NCBI GenBank assembly: GCA_019695235.1
Contig: JAIBAI010000002.1
Span: 57,685 to 121,684 of the forward strand
DNA: 64,000 nucleotides
Source: Bacteroidia bacterium
GTDB taxonomy: Bacteria > Bacteroidota > Bacteroidia > M30B66
Direction of reading: 5' to 3'
Shown here piece after piece: positions 54,923 to 63,585 of this stretch (position 1 is its first letter; every line of letters starts with the position of its first letter). The translations under genes and the position numbers were made by a program. A model generated the notes under the pieces. The model was not told the origin of the DNA. It worked only from the letters and a program-made list of their open reading frames with translations, and made no database searches.

Positions 54923-55788
54923 CACACTGTATCCATAAAAGTTTGTTCGGTACGGTTAAACAGTACCAATCCGACAAAGAGAATTACCACGTTAAAACCC
55001 ACACAATAAAGTAATTGCATGAGGTCTAAACGGTCTGAACCAATGAGCACATACCTGAAAATTTCAATCAGCGGCGATAAGGGATTCAAATCAAAAATCC
55101 AGCGAATTTTTTCCGGAAAAAAGGTATAGGGATACACTACCGGGGTGAGGTACATCAGAAATTGAAGGGCAAATGGCACCATATTGCTCAGGTCGCGGTA
55201 CTTGGTAGTCAATGCCGAAATGGCAATACCAAATGAAAGCCCTGTTAAGCCCATGAGTACCAGAATCACCGGAATCAGCCATATATAAGCCCATTGGATA
55301 TTGATTTGTGCGCCGGTCAACAAGTACCAGACCATTACAAGCAGTACAAAACCAAACTGGACGAAAAACTTAAACAAGGCCGAGATAACAGAGGCCAATG
55401 GTACAATCAGGCGGGGAAAATACACTTTGCCAAATACCGAAGCATTTGCCCTGAAGGTGCCTGAGGTTCTGTTGGTACAGTCGGAAATAAAGCCCCAGGC
55501 AATGACCCCGCAGAGATAAAACAGCACCATATTGCTAGTGCCTGTGTCTATTTTGGCAAACAGTCCGAAAATTATCAGATAAGTAAGGGCATTGAGCACC
55601 GGAGGGATGATAAACCAGAAGAAACCCAATAAAGTTTGCTTGTACACGGTGATGATGTCTCTGCGTACCAACAGGAACAACAAATCACGGTAATGCCAGA
55701 GGTCTTTGAATTGAATATCCAGTAAGCCTTTTTTAGGCCGGATAACTAAGTCCCAATGTGTATTATCTGTAGCGTCAAGGTGTTTCAT
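54922..55788 (-). CDS. wzm: ABC-2 type permease of the polysaccharide exporter (Wzm)
   Basis: This 288-residue inner-membrane permease has six hydrophobic segments. The cytoplasmic N-terminus DIQFKDLWHYRDLLFLLVRR is typical of Wzm/KpsM/RfbA-type ABC-2 permeases. Together with the adjacent ATPase it moves undecaprenol-linked polysaccharide across the inner membrane. The gene is 29 bases downstream of the GDP-fucose synthase gene. An ABC-dependent route, with no Wzx/Wzy genes in view, means the polymer is probably completed in the cytoplasm. Confidence 0.92.
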   Translation of the reverse strand: MKHLDATDNTHWDLVIRPKKGLLDIQFKDLWHYRDLLFLLVRRDIITVYKQTLLGFFWFIIPPVLNALTYLIIFGLFAKIDTGTSNMVLFYLCGVIAWGFISDCTNRTSGTFRANASVFGKVYFPRLIVPLASVISALFKFFVQFGFVLLVMVWYLLTGAQINIQWAYIWLIPVILVLMGLTGLSFGIAISALTTKYRDLSNMVPFALQFLMYLTPVVYPYTFFPEKIRWIFDLNPLSPLIEIFRYVLIGSDRLDLMQLLYCVGFNVVILFVGLVLFNRTEQTFMDTV

Positions 55789-55817
55789 GCATTAAAATCG
55801 GGCTTAAATACATTCAA

Positions 55818-56765
55818 TTAATTTACTGACTTGATACTTGCTAATTGCCGGCGCATATCGGGCAGGGTGGAGCTTATGCCATCACGCAAACTGATTTTCG
55901 CACTCCAGCCCATCTGTTGTATGCGTGTGTTGTCCATTAGTTTACGAGGTGTGCCATCAGGCTTTTCGGTATTGAATCGCAATTCGCCCTGAAAGCCAAC
56001 TATTTCGCGGGTGAGTTCGGCCAGTTCACGGATGCTAACATCGCTGCCAAAGCCTACATTCACAAACAATTCATCATTGTAATGTTCCATCAGGAAATAA
56101 CAGGCCTCGGCCAAATCATCTACGTGTAAAAACTCACGCATGGGCGAGCCGGTGCCCCAAATTTCTACATGTGTTGCATTGGCTGCTTTTGCTTCCTCCA
56201 TCTTACGCATCAATGCCGGAAGCACATGTGAATTGTTGAGGTCGTAATGGTCGTTGGGGCCATACAAATTGGTGGGCATTGCAGCAATGAAATTACATCC
56301 GTATTGCCGGCGGTAGCTTTCGCACATTTTTATTCCGGCAATTTTGGCAATTGCATAAGGTTCATTGGTTTGTTCGAGGGAGCCTGTAAGCAAATATTCT
56401 TCTTTGAGTGGCTGAGGGGCCAATTTCGGATAAATACAAGATGAACCCAGGAACAGCAATTTTTTTACCCCGTATTTCCAGGCAAAATGTATCAGATTGT
56501 TCTGAATTGACAGGTTATCGTACAGAAATTCAGCTCGATAGGTGTTGTTTGCCATGATACCGCCCACTTTGGCGGCAGCAATCAATACATACTCCGGATT
56601 TTCTTGCTGATAAAACTGTTCAACTGCTTGTTGATTGCGCAAATCAAGTTCTTTTGAACTTCGCCCTATAAGGTTGGTAAAGCCCTTTTGCTCAAGGTTA
56701 CGCCAGATGGCGGAGCCAACCATGCCACGGTGTCCGGCAATGAAAATTTTTGCGTTTTTTTCCAA
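55818..56765 (-). CDS. fcl: GDP-L-fucose synthase
   Basis: This 315-residue short-chain dehydrogenase/reductase epimerises and reduces GDP-4-keto-6-deoxymannose to GDP-L-fucose. The NADP motif is IAGHRGMVGSAIW, and GSSCIYPKLAPQP and PYAIAKIAGIKMC contain the catalytic Ser-Tyr-Lys set. VNVGFGSDVSI is also typical. The partner GDP-mannose 4,6-dehydratase gene (gmd) is not in the window. The gene opens the exporter-pse transcription unit; a TAAATTTG box at 56785-56792 on the minus strand lies 19 bases upstream. Confidence 0.93.
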   Translation of the reverse strand: MEKNAKIFIAGHRGMVGSAIWRNLEQKGFTNLIGRSSKELDLRNQQAVEQFYQQENPEYVLIAAAKVGGIMANNTYRAEFLYDNLSIQNNLIHFAWKYGVKKLLFLGSSCIYPKLAPQPLKEEYLLTGSLEQTNEPYAIAKIAGIKMCESYRRQYGCNFIAAMPTNLYGPNDHYDLNNSHVLPALMRKMEEAKAANATHVEIWGTGSPMREFLHVDDLAEACYFLMEHYNDELFVNVGFGSDVSIRELAELTREIVGFQGELRFNTEKPDGTPRKLMDNTRIQQMGWSAKISLRDGISSTLPDMRRQLASIKSVN

Positions 56766-56784
56766 AAAGACAGAATTGAAGGGG

Positions 56785-56818
56785 CAAATTTAACAGAATA
56801 CCACAAACGGGGGGCAAA
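56785..56818 (-). promoter_or_regulatory. Candidate promoter for fcl and the glycan operon
   Basis: On the minus strand, TTTG (56815-56818) and TAAATTTG (56785-56792) fit the Bacteroidota -33/-7 elements with a 22-base spacer, slightly long. It ends 19 bases before the fcl ATG. Confidence 0.4.
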
Positions 56819-59800
56819 TTATTTCAGTAACAATACCCTGCCGACCCTGAAACCCTCTTTGCCAGAGTTGAGGGTAAAGCGCAGACGGTACGTGTACAGG
56901 TCGTCCTGCGCCACTTCGCCTTTGAATGAACCATCCCAGCCAAGATTTGGGTCGGTTGAGGTAAAAAGCTTCTCGCCCCAGCGGTTGAAAATTTCGAGTC
57001 GGTAGGCCATAACATCCACATACAGGGCGCCGAAAGTATCATTCAGACCATCCTGGTTGGGTGTAAAAGTATTTGGCAGATACAAGACCCCTTCAACCTG
57101 TACCAGTAGGGTATCATAAGCTTTGCAGCCATATTGATCGGTAAGTTGAAGAACAAAGCTTGCAGTGGTGTCGGTATGGGTAAGCGTTTGCAGACAGGTG
57201 TCGCAGCTAAGCTTTTGTGCAGCTTTCCAGAGAATTTCACCAGGGTCGGCCTTTCCATTGAGCCGAACAGGGTCGCCAAAAACAATAAACTGGTCGGGGC
57301 CTGCATTTACATAAGCCTGCTTAAACACATTCACCTGTAAGGTATCCACCTTCCGGCAAGTATTTTCATCCTGTATGGTTACCGTATACACCGTTTCGGG
57401 CCGTGGTACGAGTTGGGTAAGGGCCTGGGTCGGATGAAGGAAGTCCTGTGCGGGCGACCATGCATACGAGGTACCTCCCCCGGTATAAACATTAATAGTG
57501 TCATTTAAACACACAGTTTCTCTGGGACCGGTTTCACTGATGATGCGGTGTACCACTACCTGCATTGTATCGTGTATGCTTCCGCATTGGTTTAAGGCTT
57601 CCAACAGATATGTTTTACCTTCAAAGGGCTTTATCCACAGGCTTCCTGAACCAATGATAAGTCCTTCGCTACTCCAGGTATCAAGCTGGGCATTGGGGCC
57701 ATGCAGTAAAATGCTATCGCCGTAACAGATAGCAGTATCGCTAAGTTGAGCAGGTATTGGAGGGTGCAGTACTTCGATATGCATACTGTCGCTGTCTTTG
57801 CATCCTTCGCTGCTCAATGCATCCAGACGAATGAGGCCTGACAGTGCAGGAGCATAGGTTGCCTGATTTTGGGCAGGGTTCAGGCTGAGAGGCGAGGGGT
57901 ACCAATGGTATTCGGCAGCGCTGTTGGCGGTAATGGTGGTAACCTCGCCTATGCAAAGTGAAGGTTTAGTTGTTGCGATTTCAATATCAAAGGGTATAAT
58001 ATACACAGGCACTTCAGCGGTATCAGCACCGCAGTGGTTACTACCCTTTACTTTGAAGGTGGTATTTTGCTGAGGGGCCACCATTGGGTTTGGTTTTTCG
58101 GCTTGCTGGGCTGCGAGGCCCTGAGCCGGAAACCACTGATAATGAAGTGCGCCTGTTGCTTGCAGTTGCAATGAATCACCACGGCAAACAGGGTTGGTAG
58201 CGGCAAGTTCAAGTTTTGGAATATCCTCAACTTTCACTTCCATCCTGGCAGTATCACTTTGAACGCAGGTACTTTGTGCCTTTGCGATGAGTTTTACCAG
58301 ATAGGTTCCGGTGTCCTGATAGGTATGGGTAGGGTTTTCGAGATTTGAGCCAGAACCATCACCGAAATCCCAGCTAAGTTGCGGGCTACCGGTACTCAGG
58401 CTGCTGAATATGATTTCTTTTCCGGCACATTGGGCTTCCTGCCCGGGCGATTCGATAATTGCAGAGTATTCAGAAAGGTCGAATTTAAACACGGCAGCAT
58501 TGCAGTTGCTGCTGTTATTGGTGGCCGACCATACCCCAGGTGTTATTGGCAGGTCGTCGGCTTCGGGGCCGCATCCGGCGCAGATTGACTGGTAAATGAT
58601 GCCTTTTTTGTCGAATCGGCTGGTACCGCCATCAACGTGCTCAGTGGCCTGGGTACCACCGAAAAAAGTGCCGTAATGCAAAGCAGAAGCATTGTCTTTC
58701 AACACACCGAGGTAGAAGTCAGAGCCAGTGGTAGCACCCTGAAATGCATCAGTGCTTACTGGCAGTCCGGCGGTGGTACTGTGCAAAGGATAATTTACAT
58801 CACCTGCCCAAAGGGCAAAAGAAATGAAGTTGCAATAGTCAACCAGAAAGGCCGTTGGTACCAGGTGATTGATAGTGCCGGAAGTACCGAAACGGGTACT
58901 CCAGCGGCTTTCATCAAGGGTATTATTGAGTTTATGAAAAAAAAGGGTTCCATCAGCAATGGTGTACAATGGTTTGTTACCATCCTGCTGAACCGGGTAT
59001 TGGCCGGATGTCTGGCCCAGGGTTACCACATCGCCGTTGTTGTCAACCTGCACGAAGTAACATTGGTCATAGCCCGAACTTCCCAAAAAGCAGTACCTGA
59101 CAGAAGGGCCGCCGTTGGCGTTGACCATTGCCAGATAGCCATCAGCAGCTCCGTGGTTGTTAGCGTTCAGTGCTGCACTGCCTGCGAAGGTCTGGCTGCT
59201 GGTACCACCACAAAAATAGAGGTTCCCGCTGCCGTCTAATGCCATGCCGTAGCCGCTGTCTTCGCCCGGCCCTCCAAAGTAAGAGCAAACCTTCAGGGTA
59301 CTCAGGTGCTCATCGAGTTTGAAGAAACAGGCATCCTGCCTTGCTCCACCCATCACGCTTTGCCATGCATTGACTACCGGAAGGTCGGTTGACTCAGTAG
59401 TACCAATGACATAAACATTGTCTTGCGGGTCGGTGATGATTTCGCCCCGCAGCAAATCGCCATAATTATGGTTCAGCTGAGCATTGAGGTTGAGTCCGTC
59501 GTTTTTACTGCCGCCCAGAAATGTGGATGATAAGAGGTTTCTTCCGTTAGCTGAGAGTTTGGCAACAAATAAATCAGCACCATTCGGGTAATTTGCCAAG
59601 TATGTGTTTGGGCCGGTTTGCCAGAAGTTGAATGAGGCGCCTCCCCGAAAGGTCTGGCCAGCCGCATTTGTGCTTATCGGGAAGTTTGCCGAGCCGGTGC
59701 TCCCCATCACCAACAGGTTTTCTTTGCTGTCAACAATCATTGAGTAGGGTATCTCGGTAAGGCTGCCCCCCAGGTAGGTATGGTAGATAGCCTGGCTGCC

Positions 59801-60715
59801 GTTGGGGGTAAACTTGCTGATGGTTACATCGCCTGCGCTGATGTAATTGGTTTGGTAGGCTCCAACGCTTACAGGGTATCCGGGAGCGAAGTTCATGCCC
59901 CCCATGTAGGCATTGCCTTTATCGTCGTAGGTAGCAGTTGATGCCCAGTTGTCGCCTGTGCTTCCGGAGTATGTTGAGAAGATAATTTCGGGGTCAATTG
60001 TCAGCGGCCATTCAGCCTGGTACTCAGGCCCCAGATGATAAGAGACAATATTGTCTTTTAATACATAATTACAACTTATATTTATTTTTTTCCCCTGAAT
60101 CCATTGCCAGGCCACAGGTGCCATCTCGGTTACATTGCCGCAGGTTTTTTCAAGAATCAGTTTCCCATCCCTGATTTTCAGTCCGTCAAGCCCTTTGTAT
60201 TGCATTTGAATATCAGCCGGATTGCAGCCAGGTGCCAGGTGCAGGTCGTATTTTACCCTTCCGGATTCTATTTTATACTCCAGGTCAATTCCTTTCCAAA
60301 GTTCAGGGTAGTGTATGCGGCCAAATCCGTGCAGATTTGATTTCCAGCGTGCAGGGTCATTTCCCAGAAAGAAATTATAGGTTTCGGTTGAAGCCCCTAT
60401 TCCAAAAGGTTTTGTAGCTTCTGAGCTGTTTACAAAATGCACTTCATAGGCATGTCCCCGCATTCCATTGTTACTTGTTGGTTCTTTTGGGTGGTGTGCC
60501 TGTTCGAGTGCTTGCTGGTAGTCGTTTGGGTGCCAGGTATCCACCAAAAGGTGGTTCTGAAAAAAATAAATCCTGGCTGTTTTTAATTTTAAGGAGAAGT
60601 CAAAGCCTTGTTCCCATTGGCCTTTATTTTCAATAAATGGTGCCGGATTTGCCTTGAGTGCCACAACGCAAACCAGAAGAAGAAGTAAAAGCAAAAACCT
60701 GCGACTGGGTAACAT
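56819..60715 (-). CDS. Large T9SS type B surface protein with SBBP repeats and PKD domain
   Basis: This 1298-residue protein has a signal peptide (LLLLLLVCVVALKANP). An N-terminal DUF7948-like domain follows (FIENKGQWEQGFDFSLKL) and then a region of SBBP-type repeats, seen as recurring phrases such as STYSGSTGDNWA, TYLGGS, STFLGGS and TFFGGTQ. A PKD domain (LSWDFGDGSGSNLENPTHTY, about 795-860) is followed by several Ig-like beta domains. The C-terminal 85 residues are a gliding-motility CHU_C/type B sorting domain (PNTFTPNQDGLNDTF, IFNRWGEKLF). It should be exported by T9SS to the surface, probably as an adhesin-like protein. It is encoded just upstream of the glycan operon; T9SS cargo is often anchored to surface polysaccharide in this phylum. 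Confidence 0.9.
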   Translation of the reverse strand: MLPSRRFLLLLLLLVCVVALKANPAPFIENKGQWEQGFDFSLKLKTARIYFFQNHLLVDTWHPNDYQQALEQAHHPKEPTSNNGMRGHAYEVHFVNSSEATKPFGIGASTETYNFFLGNDPARWKSNLHGFGRIHYPELWKGIDLEYKIESGRVKYDLHLAPGCNPADIQMQYKGLDGLKIRDGKLILEKTCGNVTEMAPVAWQWIQGKKINISCNYVLKDNIVSYHLGPEYQAEWPLTIDPEIIFSTYSGSTGDNWASTATYDDKGNAYMGGMNFAPGYPVSVGAYQTNYISAGDVTISKFTPNGSQAIYHTYLGGSLTEIPYSMIVDSKENLLVMGSTGSANFPISTNAAGQTFRGGASFNFWQTGPNTYLANYPNGADLFVAKLSANGRNLLSSTFLGGSKNDGLNLNAQLNHNYGDLLRGEIITDPQDNVYVIGTTESTDLPVVNAWQSVMGGARQDACFFKLDEHLSTLKVCSYFGGPGEDSGYGMALDGSGNLYFCGGTSSQTFAGSAALNANNHGAADGYLAMVNANGGPSVRYCFLGSSGYDQCYFVQVDNNGDVVTLGQTSGQYPVQQDGNKPLYTIADGTLFFHKLNNTLDESRWSTRFGTSGTINHLVPTAFLVDYCNFISFALWAGDVNYPLHSTTAGLPVSTDAFQGATTGSDFYLGVLKDNASALHYGTFFGGTQATEHVDGGTSRFDKKGIIYQSICAGCGPEADDLPITPGVWSATNNSSNCNAAVFKFDLSEYSAIIESPGQEAQCAGKEIIFSSLSTGSPQLSWDFGDGSGSNLENPTHTYQDTGTYLVKLIAKAQSTCVQSDTARMEVKVEDIPKLELAATNPVCRGDSLQLQATGALHYQWFPAQGLAAQQAEKPNPMVAPQQNTTFKVKGSNHCGADTAEVPVYIIPFDIEIATTKPSLCIGEVTTITANSAAEYHWYPSPLSLNPAQNQATYAPALSGLIRLDALSSEGCKDSDSMHIEVLHPPIPAQLSDTAICYGDSILLHGPNAQLDTWSSEGLIIGSGSLWIKPFEGKTYLLEALNQCGSIHDTMQVVVHRIISETGPRETVCLNDTINVYTGGGTSYAWSPAQDFLHPTQALTQLVPRPETVYTVTIQDENTCRKVDTLQVNVFKQAYVNAGPDQFIVFGDPVRLNGKADPGEILWKAAQKLSCDTCLQTLTHTDTTASFVLQLTDQYGCKAYDTLLVQVEGVLYLPNTFTPNQDGLNDTFGALYVDVMAYRLEIFNRWGEKLFTSTDPNLGWDGSFKGEVAQDDLYTYRLRFTLNSGKEGFRVGRVLLLK

Positions 60716-60841
60716 CGTTGATTAGCAGGGCATTAAGTGATTTATTGCAAAAATCGTTCCCTGTGGGTTGAGTTAATTATTGAACATGCTCATTTGCACG
60801 TAAAGGTAGGATTTTTCTGTGTTTTCCTGAAAAGCTTGAGG

Positions 60842-60869
60842 GTGCAAAATTGGCAGGCTCATTTTGCAC
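60842..60869. repeat. Inverted repeat GTGCAAAAT / ATTTTGCAC
   Basis: Perfect 9-bp arms at 60842-60850 and 60861-60869 with a 10-base spacer. The half-sites share the TGCAAAA core with the array about 50 bases away. Confidence 0.75.
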
Positions 60870-60918
60870 TAAAAATTTTTCCTTACAGCTCATGATTGAC
60901 ACGCTTCACAGCGGTTTC

Positions 60919-60957
60919 TTTTGCATGACATGCAAAATTTTTGCATCCGATGCAAAA
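60919..60957. repeat. Four-copy alternating palindrome array of TTTTGCAT / ATGCAAAA
   Basis: Four 8-bp half-sites in alternating orientation lie in 39 bases: TTTTGCAT (60919-60926), ATGCAAAA (60930-60937), TTTTGCAT (60939-60946) and ATGCAAAA (60950-60957), with spacers of 3, 1 and 3 bases. This could be an operator for a dimeric regulator acting about 200 bases upstream of the T9SS protein gene, or a cruciform-forming element. Confidence 0.8.
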
Positions 60958-61129
60958 GCACCTAATCAGTTACTTTGTAGCTTAGCAGTGGCGGGGGCCC
61001 GGCGGTCCCCTTAAATATGGTATAGAGCCGCCAGGCCTGTAATTGTCTTTGCTTCAACTTGATCTTTTTGTATACTTTTCCATCAAGTGAAAAAGTAGAA
61101 CAGGTCATGAAAGCATCTGACGCAGTAGG

Positions 61130-61693
61130 TTAGTTGCGTGCCATTTTTAATAATTCATTGGCTGTTTTCCAGTTTCTTGTTGTGGCAATCACCTTTAATT
61201 TATTTTCTATAAAACTGTTTGTCAGTTTAATGTTGCCATAACCATTTGGGCAATAGAGGTAAATGGCTTTGTCAATTAAAATAAAGCTATCATTGTTCAG
61301 GTTTAACTGAATTAGCTGTTCAACATCTGCTTTGTTTGGCTTCTCAGATAGAAATGTAATATGAAAAAAGGAAGGGTCTTTTGAATTGTCATTTAAAAAT
61401 GGGTTTGCACCGATTACGATTTCTAATTCATCCTGTGTCAATGTAATGACTGGCACATGGAAGCCAAATTCTTTTTCAATTTTTGTTTGAATGCTTTTAC
61501 TTATGATGTCGGTTGTGTCTTTTGCTGCTTCGAAAATTATATTACCACTCTGAATATAGGTTTGAACATGCTCAAATTTGAGTTCAGTAAGCATTTTTTT
61601 CAAAGTATCCATCTTAAGCACATTGTGCCCGCTTACGTTGATGCCTCTTAAAATTGAGATGTATTTTGTAAGGTTATTCTGTTCTGCTTTCAT
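61130..61693 (-). CDS. DUF1697 family protein
   Basis: This 187-residue protein matches DUF1697, with the typical start KYISILRGINVSGHNVLKM and QTYIQSGNIIFEA. The family has an alpha-beta (ferredoxin-like) fold and no known function. I chose ATG 61693, since the 13 codons upstream are not conserved in character. It lies downstream of the L,D-transpeptidase gene on the same strand, with a gap of 94 bases. Confidence 0.88.
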   Translation of the reverse strand: MKAEQNNLTKYISILRGINVSGHNVLKMDTLKKMLTELKFEHVQTYIQSGNIIFEAAKDTTDIISKSIQTKIEKEFGFHVPVITLTQDELEIVIGANPFLNDNSKDPSFFHITFLSEKPNKADVEQLIQLNLNNDSFILIDKAIYLYCPNGYGNIKLTNSFIENKLKVIATTRNWKTANELLKMARN

Positions 61694-61787
61694 TAGTCTG
61701 TTGCAAGTGTTTATATTGTTCGGGTTACCCAAAACCTTATTATAGCAGATTTTGTAGCCTGGCTGCTCTTAAGTTCTGCCTTTTCTA

Positions 61788-62534
61788 TCAGGGTTCATAG
61801 GTATAGTCGCCATTCTCGGCTACTTTAACATTCAATTCTTTTTGACCGTTCATGAACATGTCATAACCAACCTTTAGATTGTTCCAAAATGATATGAGTG
61901 CCTTGTTTTCATTGTATTTGGCAAAATAATCTGTCATATTTTGGGCTGTCATTTTAAAAGGAAAAATATAAACAGGGATTTTGTCTTGCCCATTGTTTTT
62001 GGCGTAAACTGCGAGTAAATAGAGCTCTTTTATATAATTATCGGTCATTGGCAGGCAACCAATGGTAACGCAAGCGCCATGAATAAAAATATCTCCACCC
62101 GGATTATTTGCTTTGCTTTTTCTTTTGTCGGATAAGTTTGGGTAATTAAGCCCAAGAGACAGATAGAAACTACTTTTTGGGTTAAAACGGTCTATGTGAT
62201 AAAAACCTTCCGGCACCTGACCGTCGCCTTGTTTTCGTTTAGGGCCAAGTTGGCCTGAGCGTGAGCAGATACTATACGAAAGAAGTTTCCGGTAGCTCGT
62301 CTCTTTTTTTGTTTTGGCATAAACATCGAGCAGGTCATTGTCTTTGTATGCCACGAAAATTACGTTGATATTGTCAGACGAGATTCTATTCTCCCTGAGT
62401 ATTTTGTTCAGTAATTCTTGCTTTTCATTGAGAGCTGCCCTGACCCTTTCGAATTTCATTTGCTCGGCTAGAAAGTCGGTTTGCATGGTAAAAGAAACCA
62501 GGGCTATTGCAGTTATTGATTTGATTGCGGTCAT
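61788..62534 (-). CDS. L,D-transpeptidase (YafK-like catalytic domain)
   Basis: This 248-residue protein has a hydrophobic N-terminus that may be a signal peptide (ITAIALVSFTMQTDFLA). The L,D-transpeptidase/YkuD-type catalytic motif is GGDIFIHGACVTIGCLPMTD, with His152 and the nucleophile Cys160. YafK/DpaA-like enzymes cut or form links to meso-diaminopimelate in peptidoglycan, such as lipoprotein attachment in enterobacteria. The gene starts 23 bases after the SecB-like chaperone gene on the same strand, so it may belong to that transcript, although it is not part of known TAC systems. Confidence 0.85.
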   Translation of the reverse strand: MTAIKSITAIALVSFTMQTDFLAEQMKFERVRAALNEKQELLNKILRENRISSDNINVIFVAYKDNDLLDVYAKTKKETSYRKLLSYSICSRSGQLGPKRKQGDGQVPEGFYHIDRFNPKSSFYLSLGLNYPNLSDKRKSKANNPGGDIFIHGACVTIGCLPMTDNYIKELYLLAVYAKNNGQDKIPVYIFPFKMTAQNMTDYFAKYNENKALISFWNNLKVGYDMFMNGQKELNVKVAENGDYTYEP

Positions 62535-62557
62535 GCTATTAGGGCAGACAAACTTTG

Positions 62558-63013
62558 TTACTTCTCGGCTTTTTGACCGCCGGCCTGAAACTGTTTTGGG
62601 GCAATAATTGGGAGGACTGCACCATGAAGGAATGTTCCTTTAAATGTTGAGAACATAACACCTCTGGTAGTAGAAATAGAGATAATGTTGAGTGTTTCTG
62701 TTATGTGTTGAGGAATATTTACTTTACCATCAGCTTCAACTTTTATTACATTTTCAAAGTTTAAAATTTCAAAAATGCAACTTACTGACAATGCCCCAAG
62801 AACAACCGAATGGTCGTCATTTTTGATTTCAACATGCACAATCACAAAAACAAGCTTGTTGTTTGCATCGGCACGATTTTCAATACTAATGTTGAAATTA
62901 AAGTTGGTTGCTGGTGTATTGGGATTAGCAGGTAAATTCAATGAGCCATTCAGCAACTCAATTGCTCTTATCTGCATTTCAACATTAATACCTTTATTTT
63001 CAATTTTAGCCAT
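62558..63013 (-). CDS. SecB-like chaperone, third gene of a TAC operon
   Basis: This 151-residue soluble protein resembles SecB-like chaperones. It has an N-terminal beta-strand region with IENKGINVEMQIRAIELLNG. The C-terminal end, STTRGVMFSTFKGTFLHGAV followed by LPIIAPKQF, parallels the SecB helix-strand end where TRG is followed by PI/PxxF. I set the start at ATG 63013, one base after the antitoxin stop. Its position after a HigB-like toxin and HigA-like antitoxin matches the mycobacterial HigB1-HigA1-Rv1957 operon, where the chaperone binds the antitoxin tail and protects it. I am fairly confident in the operon logic and less so in the distant SecB similarity. Confidence 0.72.
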   Translation of the reverse strand: MAKIENKGINVEMQIRAIELLNGSLNLPANPNTPATNFNFNISIENRADANNKLVFVIVHVEIKNDDHSVVLGALSVSCIFEILNFENVIKVEADGKVNIPQHITETLNIISISTTRGVMFSTFKGTFLHGAVLPIIAPKQFQAGGQKAEK

Positions 63014-63014
63014 T

Positions 63015-63473
63015 TTATGCTTGATATGATAGTGAATAAGTTGACTTTGCTCCTTGACTTGTGAAGAAACAAGAGCCAAAAACATCTATTCCATGTTCAT
63101 ACGGTGTTGTTAGTATTATTGCTGTTGGCACAGCGACAGACTTAACAACAAATTCTCTTCTGTAAATAACCTGAACCTGTTGTTTACCAAGCAAAGCTGC
63201 TAATTCAACTCCAAGTTTTGACGCAATCTCTGTTAAGACATCAATCGTAAAGTTCTGCGTTCCACTTAGCCATTTAGTTATTTCAGACGGATGCTTTCCG
63301 ACATTATTTGCAAACTGCGACTTGTTCCACCCTTTAGCCCTCATCAAATCTTCAATTCGAGCAGCAAGTTGCATTTTGTTCTTAGTTTGCTCCATTTCTA
63401 ATGGAGTAACCTCATCTAACAACTCTTTCAATTTTGAGCTGTTATATTTTCTTGCTTTAGTTACTTTATTCAC
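63015..63473 (-). CDS. HigA-like XRE antitoxin with C-terminal tail
   Basis: This 152-residue protein has an XRE helix-turn-helix domain at about 36-95 (LAARIEDLMRAKGWNKSQFA and NVGKHPSEITKWLSGTQNFT), typical of Bacteroidota HigA-type antitoxins. The remaining 55 residues (QVQVIYRREFVVK and then YEHGIDVFGSCFFTSQGAK to the end) are hydrophobic and aromatic. They go beyond the DNA-binding domain and would fit a chaperone-addiction (ChAD) tail. The start is GTG at 63473, overlapping the end of a 35-codon frame upstream. It probably represses its own operon and neutralises the toxin. Confidence 0.82.
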   Translation of the reverse strand: MNKVTKARKYNSSKLKELLDEVTPLEMEQTKNKMQLAARIEDLMRAKGWNKSQFANNVGKHPSEITKWLSGTQNFTIDVLTEIASKLGVELAALLGKQQVQVIYRREFVVKSVAVPTAIILTTPYEHGIDVFGSCFFTSQGAKSTYSLSYQA

Positions 63474-63573
63474 AGTCGTAGTTTTTTAAATTTCCTTCTA
63501 GTTCAGTTCCGTTATTTGACCAATACAAAACGCCATCATCCAATCGCTTTATTATACTCTCAGCATAAGCCAT
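63466..63573 (-). CDS. 35-codon ORF between toxin and antitoxin genes
   Basis: ATG 63573 opens a 35-codon frame (starting MAYAESIIKRLDDGVLYWSN) that ends in a TAA overlapping the GTG of the antitoxin gene (overlap 8 bases). It is in the same frame as the toxin gene and begins four codons after the toxin stop. The tight fit to the antitoxin start suggests translational coupling, as a leader for the antitoxin or a remnant of a longer toxin. No family is recognised. Confidence 0.45.
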   Translation of the reverse strand: MAYAESIIKRLDDGVLYWSNNGTELEGNLKNYDCE

Positions 63574-63585
63574 AACCTTTCTCAC

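Larger units (their letters stand above)
60716..61129. other. Gene-free 414-base region upstream of the T9SS protein gene
   Basis: No open frame or RNA gene is recognised. It carries six copies of TGCAAAA-type motifs in alternating orientation (next two entries) and a GC-rich patch around 60991-61012. It is the upstream region of the minus-strand 1298-residue protein gene and the downstream region of the DUF1697 gene. Confidence 0.7.

Noticed and set aside
58637..59239. 200-codon plus-strand frame inside the T9SS surface-protein gene
   Set aside because: It is antisense to SBBP repeats of the minus-strand gene, has low-complexity composition and no recognisable family.
60990..61020. GC-rich patch as an RNA gene or terminator
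   Set aside because: The stretch around GGGGGCCCGGCGG can fold only partly and lacks a T-run or any tRNA-like arrangement.
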